From CAWHNT01 sp963830775 (GTDB lineage: Bacteria > Pseudomonadota > Alphaproteobacteria > Geminicoccales > Geminicoccaceae): a DNA stretch of 42,521 nucleotides. The position numbers and the translations under genes were made by a program. The stretch's first letter is position 1, and each line of letters starts with the position of its first letter. The stretch spans positions 1 through 42,521 of the forward strand of contig CAWHNT010000013.1 of assembly GCA_963830775.1 (NCBI GenBank), written 5' to 3'. Positions 33,723-41,301 of the stretch are shown here, in pieces. Below the pieces are notes generated by a model. That model searched no databases and was not told the DNA's origin. It saw only the letters and a program-made list of their open reading frames with translations.

Positions 33723-33941
33723 TCACGCCCGGCCGGAGCCCGAGGCCTCGCCACCCTCTGATGGCCGTCCACCTGCTGCGTCATAGGTGGCAACGGCTTC
33801 CTTGAGCCTGGCGAGGGCAACCGCGCGCCGTTCCGTGGCACTCCGGCGTGCCGTGGCGTCTGCATGGCGGGCGGCCATGGTCTCGCTCTCGTCGGCACGG
33901 ACGAACTCGCGTGCCGCCTCGATCACTGCGTGCTCCTGCAT
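33723..33941 (-). CDS. Small hypothetical protein
   Basis: A 72-residue, Ala-, Arg- and Glu-rich soluble protein (HAVIEAAREFVRADESETMA, then RRAVALARLKEAVATYDAA) predicted to be mostly helical. It has a ribosome site GAGAGGAAG before the ATG and fits between the CaiB and carbonic anhydrase genes with short gaps (25 bases on each side), so it is probably a real gene of the operon. No family is recognised. The C-terminal PSEGGEASGSGRA looks disordered. Confidence 0.6.
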   Translation of the reverse strand: MQEHAVIEAAREFVRADESETMAARHADATARRSATERRAVALARLKEAVATYDAAGGRPSEGGEASGSGRA

Positions 33942-33966
33942 GTCTCTTCCTCTCTGATCAGCAAGG

Positions 33967-35238
33967 CTACTCGGCTGCGACCGCCTGCAAGGGGACGGAG
34001 AGCGTGCCCTCCGCCATCAGGGCGGCGATGTCGGTCTCGGAGATGCCGGCCTCACGGGCTATCTCGGCCCCATGCTCGCCCACGCGCGGCGGCTGCCGCC
34101 GCAGGCCCGGGCGACCGCCCACCAGCGAGATGGGCAGCGCGGGCAAGCCTGCCACCGGGGTGTGCGCCCGCCCGCCTGCCGCCGCCTCGGCGCCGGTCAG
34201 GTCGGTTTGCAGGAGCCCACCGGAGGCCAGAAGATGTGGGTCGTCGAACAGGTCCGCGGGCTTGGCGATGGGGGCGAACGGCAGACCCAGCGCCTCGCAG
34301 CGCGCCATCAATTCATCCTTGGACAGCTTCCGGAAGGCCTCCTGGACATGCGGCAGGATGCGCGGCCGCTCGTCGGCACGCTGCTTCGGCGTCTGCAGGC
34401 CCGGATCGTTCAGGAGGTGCATGAGGTCGAAGGCCTCGCAGAACTGGCGCCACTGGGTTTCGGTGACCACGCCCACGAACACCTGCTGCTCCGGATCGGA
34501 GGACTCGAAGATGTCGTAGACCGGCCAGGGCCTGATCTTGGCCGGGTCGCCGTAGGTCGGCGGGTTGCGGCCGTCGACCGCCGCGTTGGCCATGTGCTGG
34601 CCCACCAGCACCATGCAGGTCTCGAACAGGCCGGACTGGACCTGGCCGCCGCGGCCGGTCCGCTCGCGCTCCCGCAAGGAGGCCATGATCGCGATCGCCG
34701 CGAACATGCCGCCCATGATGTCGTTGACCGAGGAGCCGGCGCGCAGAGGCTTGCCCGGAGGGCCGGTCATGTAGGCGAGGCCGGCCATCATCTGCACCAC
34801 CTCGTCCAGCGCCGTACGGTGCTCGTAGGGCCCGGGCAGGAAGCCCTTGCAGGAGCAGTAGACGAGGCGGGGATTGGCTTCCGCCATGGCGGCAGGACCC
34901 AGGCCCAGCTTGTCCATGGCCCCAGGGCGGAAGTTCTCGATCAGCGCGTCGGCGGTGGAAGCGAGCTTCTTCACCAGGGCCAGCCCGGCCGGGCGCTTGA
35001 GGTCGACGCACAAGGAGCGCTTGTTGCGATTGAAGGTCGGGAAGAAGCCCAAGGCCGGTCCGGTCAGGCGGCGCGTGTTGTCGCCGGCAGGGGCCGGCTC
35101 GATCTTGATCACATCGGCGCCGAGATCGGCCAGGATCATGCCGCAGCTCGGGCCCATGACCATGTGGCTGAACTCGAGCACGCGGATGCCGGCGAGCGGC
35201 AGGGGGCCCGTGGGCGAGGAAGGATCGTGGCTCGACAT
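33967..35238 (-). CDS. CaiB/BaiF-family CoA transferase
   Basis: A 423-residue type III CoA transferase. PLAGIRVLEFSHMVMGPSCG and ADLGADVIKIEPAPAGDNTR open it. FNRNKRSLCVDLKRPAGLAL and DALIENFRPGAMDKLGLG are the usual central blocks. In the active-site element, where most relatives have GRGQxVDVSLLE with the catalytic Asp, this protein reads GRGGQVQSGLFE, so Gln201 stands in its place. I recall other alphaproteobacterial members with VQSALxE, so this may be a subfamily feature. It follows the HMG-CoA-lyase gene after one base and probably activates the carboxylic acid which the lyase then cleaves. The actual acid is unknown. Confidence 0.83.
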   Translation of the reverse strand: MSSHDPSSPTGPLPLAGIRVLEFSHMVMGPSCGMILADLGADVIKIEPAPAGDNTRRLTGPALGFFPTFNRNKRSLCVDLKRPAGLALVKKLASTADALIENFRPGAMDKLGLGPAAMAEANPRLVYCSCKGFLPGPYEHRTALDEVVQMMAGLAYMTGPPGKPLRAGSSVNDIMGGMFAAIAIMASLRERERTGRGGQVQSGLFETCMVLVGQHMANAAVDGRNPPTYGDPAKIRPWPVYDIFESSDPEQQVFVGVVTETQWRQFCEAFDLMHLLNDPGLQTPKQRADERPRILPHVQEAFRKLSKDELMARCEALGLPFAPIAKPADLFDDPHLLASGGLLQTDLTGAEAAAGGRAHTPVAGLPALPISLVGGRPGLRRQPPRVGEHGAEIAREAGISETDIAALMAEGTLSVPLQAVAAE

Positions 35239-35239
35239 C

Positions 35240-36175
35240 TCAGGCGGCCCTTTCGGCGTGGCTCAGATAGGTCTTGGTCAGGCCTGCCCCGGCGAGCTTG
35301 CCGTAGAGAACCTGCCCCGGCAGGAGCTGGGTCAGACGGCGCTGGGCCTGGATCAGGGTCTCGAGGTCGATGCCGGTGTCGAAGCCCATCTCCTCCAGCA
35401 TGAAGACGAGGTCCTCGGTGGCGACGTTGCCGCTCGCTCCTGGGGCATGCGGGCAGCCGCCGAGGCCGCCCAGCGAGGCATCGAACGAGCGGATGCCGAC
35501 ATCGAGGGCGGCCACCACGTTGGCGAGGCCAAGGCCGCGCGTGTCGTGAAAGTGAGCCGAGTGGAGGCGGTCGCCGGCGACGGCCCGCACCCGACCGAAC
35601 AGGCGCCGGACCTGGCCCGGGTTGGCGTAGCCCACCGTGTCGGCAAGGCCGATCGTGTCGGCACCGGCCTCAAGACAGGCTTCCGCGATCCGCACCACCT
35701 CATCCTCGCTCACCTCGCCCTGGATGGTGCAGCCGAAGGTGGTGGCGAGGCCCGCATCGACCCGCACCGGCCGGCCGACATCCTTGCGCACCTCGCAGAT
35801 CCGGCCGAGCTCGGCCACCATCTCGTCCGGCGTGCGTCGCACGTTGGCCCGGCTGTGCGCGTCGCTGGCCGAGACTGGGGCGATCAGCGTATCGGCGCCG
35901 GCTGCGATCGCGGCCATGGCCCCTTTCTGGTTCGGGACCAGGGCGGTGATGGTGGTGCCGGGCAGGCGCTTGGCCGCTGCCACCACCTGTGCCGCGTCCG
36001 CCATCTGCGGCATCAGCTTCGGCGGGACGAACGATGCCGCCTCGAACCGCCGCACCCCGGCGCCATGCTCGGCCTCGAGCCAGGCGATCTTGTCCTCGGT
36101 CGGCATCACACGGTCCAGGATCTGCAACCCATCCCGCAGACCCACTTCGACCACTTCGACCTTCTCACGCGACAT
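35240..36175 (-). CDS. Hydroxymethylglutaryl-CoA lyase-like enzyme
   Basis: A 311-residue TIM-barrel lyase of the HMGL family. RDGLQ at 14-18 has the catalytic Arg and metal Asp. The metal His pair is in HFHDTRG (208-214), and the catalytic Cys241 lies in GGLGGCPHAPGASGN. VSASDAHSRANVRRTPDEM replaces the more usual SASExFSxxN loop. All catalytic residues of HMG-CoA lyase are present, so cleavage of HMG-CoA or a similar 3-hydroxy-3-methyl acyl-CoA to acetyl-CoA and a ketoacid is expected. Start ATG 36175. It is followed by a CoA transferase that could supply the CoA ester. Citramalyl-CoA-type substrates cannot be excluded. Confidence 0.87.
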   Translation of the reverse strand: MSREKVEVVEVGLRDGLQILDRVMPTEDKIAWLEAEHGAGVRRFEAASFVPPKLMPQMADAAQVVAAAKRLPGTTITALVPNQKGAMAAIAAGADTLIAPVSASDAHSRANVRRTPDEMVAELGRICEVRKDVGRPVRVDAGLATTFGCTIQGEVSEDEVVRIAEACLEAGADTIGLADTVGYANPGQVRRLFGRVRAVAGDRLHSAHFHDTRGLGLANVVAALDVGIRSFDASLGGLGGCPHAPGASGNVATEDLVFMLEEMGFDTGIDLETLIQAQRRLTQLLPGQVLYGKLAGAGLTKTYLSHAERAA

Positions 36176-36213
36176 CGGCTCAGGCTCCCTGATCCACAAT
36201 CCTGGTCGGCTCG

Positions 36214-37197
36214 TCAGTCGGCCGAGAGCTTCAACTCGTGGATGATCTTGCCACGGGCCTCGTAGTCGGCGCTGATCTGCTTGGCGAAGTCGGCGGGGCT
36301 GCCGCCGGCGACCAGCATGCCCTGCTGCTCCAGCGACTGCCGCTCGGCCGGGGCCGCCAGGATCTCGTTGATCTCGCTGTTGAGACGCGTGACCACGTCC
36401 TTGGGCGTGCCCTTGGGCGCCATCAGCCCGAGGAAGGTCACCATGTTGAAGCCCTTATAGGTCTCGGCGATCGCCGGGACATTGGGCAGGACCGGCAGGC
36501 GCTGCTCGGACGTGACCGCCAGAAGCTTGATCTTGCCGGCATCCGCCAAGGGCTTCAGGGCGCTGGCCGCACCGATGACGAGCTCGATATGACCGCCGGC
36601 GAGGTCGGTCACCGAGGCCGAGGTCCCCTTGTAGGCGACGTGGGTCATCTTGAACCCCGCCTCCTGCTGCAGCAGCTCGCCCGTGATCCGGTGCGGCGTG
36701 GTGTTGCCCGAGGTGCCGAAGTTGAGCGTCTCCGGGTTCTTCTTGCCGTACTCGACCAGCTCGCTCAGCGACTTCACTGGCACGTTGTTGGCGGCAGCGA
36801 GGATCAGCGGGCCGAAGGCCATGTTGATGATCGGATCGAAGCTGGCAGTGACATCGACCTTCTTGGGCCCGGCGAGCTGTGGCTCGATCGTCGTCATGGC
36901 GTCGGTCACGAACAGCAGCGTGTGCCCGTCGGGCTCCGCCTTGGCCACGTCGCCGGCCGCGATCATGGCGTTGCCGCCCGGCTTGTTGTCGACGATGACC
37001 GGGTTCTTCAGCCGCTCGCTGAGCCGCGTGGCAACAGCGCGGGCGATCGCGTCCGCCTGGCCGCCGGCGGCATAGCCGACCACGATCGTGATGGGCCGCG
37101 ACGGAAAAGGCGCCTCTGCGGCTGCGGTGCCGATCGTGCCGAGCAGGGCCGTAGCGGTGAGGGCGTGCCTCAGGATCCCGAGAGCGGGCATCTTCAT
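36214..37197 (-). CDS. Tripartite tricarboxylate transporter substrate-binding protein (Bug/TctC family)
   Basis: A 327-residue receptor, first gene of the minus-strand operon. ATG 37197 is preceded by a strong AGGAGG. The signal peptide (ILRHALTATALLGTIGTAAA) ends before EAPFPSRPITIVVGYAAGG. Further blocks are VIVDNKPGGNAMIAAGDVA, AEPDGHTLLFVTDAM, NFGTSGNTTPHRITGEL and THVAYKGTSASVTDLAGG. It probably binds the carboxylate that the CoA transferase and lyase encoded next would handle. No permease subunits are near. The 38-base gap to the lyase gene supports co-transcription. Confidence 0.88.
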   Translation of the reverse strand: MKMPALGILRHALTATALLGTIGTAAAEAPFPSRPITIVVGYAAGGQADAIARAVATRLSERLKNPVIVDNKPGGNAMIAAGDVAKAEPDGHTLLFVTDAMTTIEPQLAGPKKVDVTASFDPIINMAFGPLILAAANNVPVKSLSELVEYGKKNPETLNFGTSGNTTPHRITGELLQQEAGFKMTHVAYKGTSASVTDLAGGHIELVIGAASALKPLADAGKIKLLAVTSEQRLPVLPNVPAIAETYKGFNMVTFLGLMAPKGTPKDVVTRLNSEINEILAAPAERQSLEQQGMLVAGGSPADFAKQISADYEARGKIIHELKLSAD

Positions 37198-37311
37198 GGT
37201 GCCTCCTGATGGAGCTCTTTGACTTGCAGGTGCTGACCGAGTCGGAGGCGATGCTTCCGGGATCGCGGCCCACCTCTTCGCCATTGGTGGTACCGTCTGC
37301 GGCGTGTGGTG

Positions 37312-37339
37312 GAGAAGCGCTGATTGGCGGAGCTAGCGT
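37312..37339. repeat. Left arm of 28-bp inverted repeat around the lysR gene
   Basis: The 28 bases 37312-37339 are the exact reverse complement of 38349-38376, and four more bases (CGCG, 37341-37344) match after one mismatch. This arm contains the last codons and the TAG stop of the LysR gene (37333-37335). The core GCGCTGATTGGCGGAGCTAG is not an obvious promoter or terminator. Confidence 0.85.
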
Positions 37340-38274
37340 TCGCGCCTGACGGACGCTCGACCGGGCTTCGCTGCCGATCGTGGCTGGAGCAGATGGTCCT
37401 GCAGGAGACGCGCTGGAGGTGTCACGAGCCCGGCCGCCCTGGATACGAGCCGCAGCCGCCGTCGCGACCAGCGCTCGGCCAGCGGGATGCCGCGCAAGCC
37501 CAGTGCCGCCTCGTAGGGCCGGGCAATGCCGTCGGGCATCACCGTGACCCCGTGGCCCGCGGCGACGAGGTTCCGGGCCGCATCCGTGCTCGCCACCTGG
37601 AAGCGGTAGCGCGGGCGGAGGCCCAGGCGCTGCGCTGCCTCCTCCAGCAGGAGAGAGAGGGCGCCGGCCTCCAGCACGCCGATGAGCGGCTCCTCCAGCA
37701 CCTCGGCGAAGGTAACCGAAGCCCGCGAGGCAAACGGATGGCCGGCCGCCACGACCACGAGCAGCCGGTCGTCTCGCCAGGGCTGCGCCTCCAGTCCCGC
37801 CGGTACCGCACCCGCGACGGTGACGATGCCGAGATCGGCGCGCCCTTCGAGCAGGTCGCTCAGGATGGGGAGGCTGGTGTCCTCCCTGAGTTCGACCTGG
37901 ATGCCGGGCTGCTCGACCGCGAACGCGGCAAGGACGCGGGCGAGATCATGACCCGCCAGAGCCGACGCGGTGACGTGCAGGCGGACGCTGCCAAGGCCAC
38001 CAGCCGCGTAGGCACGAAGGTCGTCGCCCAGGCGGGCCGCGAAGTCGATGAGCGAGCGGGCATACCGGGCCAGCACCTCGCCGGCCGCCGTCGGCCGCAC
38101 CCCGCGCGCACCACGTTCCAGCAGGGCCACCTTGCAGTCCTGCTCCAGGAGCTGGATGCGCTTGGCCGCAGCCGAGGTCGCGATCCCGCATTGGTCGGCG
38201 GCCTTGGTGACGCTCCCGAGGTCGAGGGCGGCAAGGAAGATCCTGAGTGTGACCCAGTCCGGCGGGGCTGCCAT
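37333..38274 (-). CDS. LysR-family transcriptional regulator
   Basis: A 313-residue LTTR. The N-terminal helix-turn-helix is LRIFLAALDLGSVTKAADQC then GIATSAAAKRIQLLEQDCKV (about 9-50). The effector domain starts near GGLGSVRLHVTASALAGHDL. DLLEGRADLGIV and PLIGVLEAGALSLLLEEAA follow. It is divergent from hppD (gap 188 bases) and downstream of nothing on its own strand. It may control hppD-hmgA-fahA or the Bug-lyase operon that ends 135 bases away from its stop. The ligand is not readable. A perfect 28-bp inverted repeat brackets the gene, so its orientation may vary. Confidence 0.87.
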   Translation of the reverse strand: MAAPPDWVTLRIFLAALDLGSVTKAADQCGIATSAAAKRIQLLEQDCKVALLERGARGVRPTAAGEVLARYARSLIDFAARLGDDLRAYAAGGLGSVRLHVTASALAGHDLARVLAAFAVEQPGIQVELREDTSLPILSDLLEGRADLGIVTVAGAVPAGLEAQPWRDDRLLVVVAAGHPFASRASVTFAEVLEEPLIGVLEAGALSLLLEEAAQRLGLRPRYRFQVASTDAARNLVAAGHGVTVMPDGIARPYEAALGLRGIPLAERWSRRRLRLVSRAAGLVTPPARLLQDHLLQPRSAAKPGRASVRRER

Positions 38275-38348
38275 GCCGCCGTTCCTCCCCGAGCGTGCGA
38301 CTGTTGTCCGTCGTCACAAAGTACAGCTTTACCGTTCGCCATCCGCGG

Positions 38349-38376
38349 ACGCTAGCTCCGCCAATCAGCGCTTCTC
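38349..38376. repeat. Right arm of 28-bp inverted repeat around the lysR gene
   Basis: Exact reverse complement of 37312-37339, located between the lysR start (38274) and the hppD start (38463). The bracketed segment is about 1.01 kb and holds the lysR gene with its upstream region. Inversion would place lysR on the plus strand reading toward hppD. Confidence 0.85.
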
Positions 38377-38462
38377 GTCTCTCCCGGGTGAATGCAACCT
38401 TGGCCCAGCTTTGCACCGGCCCAGGGCCGGGCATCAGGCCAAGCGATCGAGGGAGACGCCCA

Positions 38463-39599
38463 ATGGGTCCATTTCCGCATGACGCCCCGCCCGCCCAGAT
38501 CACGCCGGAGAACCCCGCCGGCACGGACGGTTTCGGGTTCGTCGAATACGCGCATCCCGAGCCTGAGAAGCTGCATGCGCTGTTCAAGACCATGGGCTTC
38601 GAGCCCGTGGCGCGGCATCGCTCGAAGGCGATCACCCTCTACCAGCAGGGCGACGTCAACTACCTCGTGAACGAGGAGCCGGGCAGCCACGCCTCCAACT
38701 TCGTGGCGGCGCACGGTCCTTGTGCGCCATCGATGGCGTTCCGCGTCGTGGACGCCAAGCACGCCTACCGGCGCGCTATAGAGCTGGGGGCCGAGCCCGC
38801 CGATCCGGCCGACGGCTCGCTCGCGTTGAACGTGCCCGTGATCAAGGGCATCGGCGGCTCACTGCTCTACTTCCTCGACCGCTATGGAGCCAAGGGCTCG
38901 GCGTTCGACGAGGAGTTCGTGTGGGCCGGAGCCCCCAACCCCAAGCCGCAGGGCCAGGGCCTCTTCTATCTCGACCACCTGACCCACAATGTGGGCCGCG
39001 GCCGGATGGACCTCTGGGCCGGGTTCTACGAGCGCCTCTTCAACTTCCGTGAGATCCGCTACTTCGACATCAAGGGCGAGTACACCGGCCTGTTCTCGCG
39101 TGCCCTGACCAGCCCCGACGGCAAGATCCGCATCCCGATCAACGAGAGTGCGGACGAGCAGAGCCAGATCGAGGAGTACCTGCACGAGTACAAGGGCGAG
39201 GGCATCCAGCACATCGCCTGCGGCTGCCGCGACATCTACACGACGATCGAGGCTCTGCGCGCGCGCGGGCTTGCCTTCATGCCCTCGCCGCCCTCGACCT
39301 ACTACGAGCGGGTCGACGAGCGCGTGCCTGGCCACGGCGAGGACCTGGCGCGCCTGCAGCGCAACGGCATCCTGCTCGACGGCGAGGGTGCGGTGGCGCT
39401 GGGCGAGAAGGAGGGCCGGATGACCAAGGTCCTCCTGCAGCTCTTCTCGGCCAACGCGATCGGCCCGATCTTCTTCGAGTTCATCCAGCGCAAGGGTGAC
39501 GAAGGCTTCGGCGAGGGCAACTTCCGCGCCTTGTTCGTCTCGATCGAGGAGGACCAGCTCCGCCGCGGCGTGCTGACACCAGGGGCGGCGGCGGGATGA
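38463..39599 (+). CDS. hppD: 4-hydroxyphenylpyruvate dioxygenase
   Basis: A 378-residue Fe(II) dioxygenase turning 4-hydroxyphenylpyruvate into homogentisate. The two vicinal-oxygen-chelate halves are visible: GFGFVEYAHPEPEKLHALF at the N-terminus and YLDHLTHNVGRGRMDLWAGF in the second half. Iron ligands are H172 (DHLTHN), H250 (GIQHIACG) and E339 (IFFEFIQRKG). The C-terminal GEGNFRALFVSIEEDQ is typical. AGGGAGA before the ATG at 38463 is the ribosome site; longer upstream reading frames are not conserved. Its stop overlaps the Rieske gene start (ATGA-like), and hmgA and fahA follow, so this is the homogentisate pathway operon of tyrosine breakdown. Confidence 0.93.
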   Translation: MGPFPHDAPPAQITPENPAGTDGFGFVEYAHPEPEKLHALFKTMGFEPVARHRSKAITLYQQGDVNYLVNEEPGSHASNFVAAHGPCAPSMAFRVVDAKHAYRRAIELGAEPADPADGSLALNVPVIKGIGGSLLYFLDRYGAKGSAFDEEFVWAGAPNPKPQGQGLFYLDHLTHNVGRGRMDLWAGFYERLFNFREIRYFDIKGEYTGLFSRALTSPDGKIRIPINESADEQSQIEEYLHEYKGEGIQHIACGCRDIYTTIEALRARGLAFMPSPPSTYYERVDERVPGHGEDLARLQRNGILLDGEGAVALGEKEGRMTKVLLQLFSANAIGPIFFEFIQRKGDEGFGEGNFRALFVSIEEDQLRRGVLTPGAAAG

Positions 39600-39958
39600 G
39601 CAAGGAAGGGCCGCTCGGCCGGCTGGAGGACTTCCCCGACCGATCGGCCACGCCCGCCAGGTACCGCAAAGGCGAGCGCGAGATCGCACTCCTCGTGGTC
39701 AGGCACGGCGACGAGCTGCGCGCCTACGAGGACGTCTGCCCGCATCAGTTCCTGCCGCTGACCCAGCGCGGCAGGCGCGTGCTCAGCGCCGACGGCGAGC
39801 GGCTGCGCTGCACCAACCACGGTGCGGAGTTCGCCATCGCCGACGGCCGGGCGCTGAGCGGTCCGACTGGCGGATGCGGACTGACGCCTGTGGCGCTTGA
39901 GATAGGTGCCGACGGCACCGTGCTGGTGAAGGAAGGATCGGGTTCTGGATCCACGTGA
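39596..39958 (+). CDS. Rieske [2Fe-2S] ferredoxin-like protein
   Basis: A 120-residue soluble Rieske protein. The cluster ligands are C48 and H50 (CPHQF) and C72 and H75 (CTNHGAEF). It has no signal peptide or membrane anchor, so it is like the ferredoxins or small Rieske subunits of ring-hydroxylating systems and not the bc1 protein. The start overlaps the hppD stop by four bases and the stop is 27 bases before hmgA. It must be made together with the homogentisate enzymes, yet none of those needs a Rieske partner. A role such as supply of electrons to an oxygenase elsewhere, or upkeep of enzyme iron, is only a guess. Confidence 0.87.
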   Translation: MSKEGPLGRLEDFPDRSATPARYRKGEREIALLVVRHGDELRAYEDVCPHQFLPLTQRGRRVLSADGERLRCTNHGAEFAIADGRALSGPTGGCGLTPVALEIGADGTVLVKEGSGSGST

Positions 39959-39985
39959 TCCGACCCCGAAGTGAGGAGACATCCT

Positions 39986-41301
39986 GTGAACGTCGGCTAC
40001 ATGTCCGGCTTCGGCAACGGCTTCGAGACGGAGGCTCTGCCCGGCGCTCTGCCGGTGGGCCGGAACTCCCCCCAGCGCTGCGCCTACGGCCTCTACGCCG
40101 AGCAGCTCTCGGGCTCGCCGTTCACCGCCCCGCGCACCACCAACGAGCGCTCCTGGCTCTACCGCATCCGCCCGACCGTGAGCCACTGGGGCCGGTTCGA
40201 GAAGGCCGACATCGGCTTGTGGCGCACCGCCCCTGCACCCGAGGTGGAGATGCCGCTGGCCCCCTTGCGCTGGGACCCGCTGCCGCTGCCGAAGGACGGA
40301 GCTCTCCTTCGTCGAGGGCATGCACACCATGACCACGGCAGGCGATGCCGGCGCCCAGGCCGGGATGGGGGCGCATGTCTATCTCGCCACCCGGTCGATG
40401 GTGGACGAGTACTTCTACAATGCCGACGGCGAGATGCTGGTGGTGCCGCAGCAGGGGTCGTTGCGCTTCTGCACCGAGTTCGGGGTGATCGAGGTCGAGC
40501 CCGGCGAGGTCGCCGTCATCCCGCGCGGGGTGAAGATCCGGGTCGAGCTCATGGGCGGGCCGGCCAGGGGCTACATCTGCGAGAACTATGGCGGGGCGCT
40601 CGACGCTGCCCGAGCGCGGGCCGATCGGTGCCAACTGCATGGCCAACCAGCGCGACTTCCTGGCCCCGGTGGCGGCCTACGAGGACCGGGACGCGCCCTC
40701 GCGCATGTACGTGAAGTGGGGCGGGGTGCTCTGGGTCACCGAGCTCCGGCACTCGCCCTTGGACGTGGTCGCCTGGCACGGCAACTACTATCCCTACAAG
40801 TACGACCTCCGCCGCTACTCGCCGGTGGGCCCGATCCTCTACGACCACGCCGACCCCTCGATCTTCACGGTGATGACCTCGCCGTCGGAGACACCGGGCA
40901 CGGCCAACATCGACTTCGTGGTCTTCTGCGACCGCTGGCTCGTGGCCGAGAGCACCTTCCGCCCGCCCTGGTACCACATGAACGTGATGAGCGAGTTCAT
41001 GGGGCTGATCTACGGCGTCTACGACGCCAAGACCGGCGGCGGCTTCGTGCCGGGCGGCTGCTCGCTGCACAACACCATGCTGCCGCACGGGCCCGACCGC
41101 GACGCCTTCGAGGGTGCGAGCAAGGCCGAGCTGAAGCCGCACAAGCTGGAGGGCACCATGGCCTTCATGTTCGAGACCCGCTTCCCGCAGCGGGTCACGG
41201 CCTTCGCCGCCGGCATCCCGCAGCTGCAGAAGGGCTACGGCGCTTACGGCCAGGAGCTGAAGAAGCACTTCGACCCGAGCCGGCCGGAGCCGCAGTGGTG
41301 A
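39986..41301 (+). CDS. hmgA: Homogentisate 1,2-dioxygenase, two frameshifts
   Basis: Ring-opening Fe(II) dioxygenase that turns homogentisate into maleylacetoacetate. A GTG start at 39986 behind GTGAGGAG gives NVGYMSGFGNGFETEALPG, a typical N-terminus. TTNERSWLYRIRPTVSHWG follows. The frame changes near 40300 (one base extra in GACGGAGCTC) to ELSFVEGMHTMTTAGDAG. It changes again near 40604 (extra G) to LPERGPIGANCMANQRDF. The iron site PPWYHMNVMSEFMGLIYG (His and Glu) and the LPHGPD His are in the last part. Apart from two single-base excesses the protein is complete, so technical indels are likely. It overlaps the fahA start (GTGA). Confidence 0.9.

Noticed and set aside
34072..36265. Two long plus-strand frames of 443 and 463 residues
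   Set aside because: They are shadows of the CaiB and lyase genes on the minus strand, both fully conserved.
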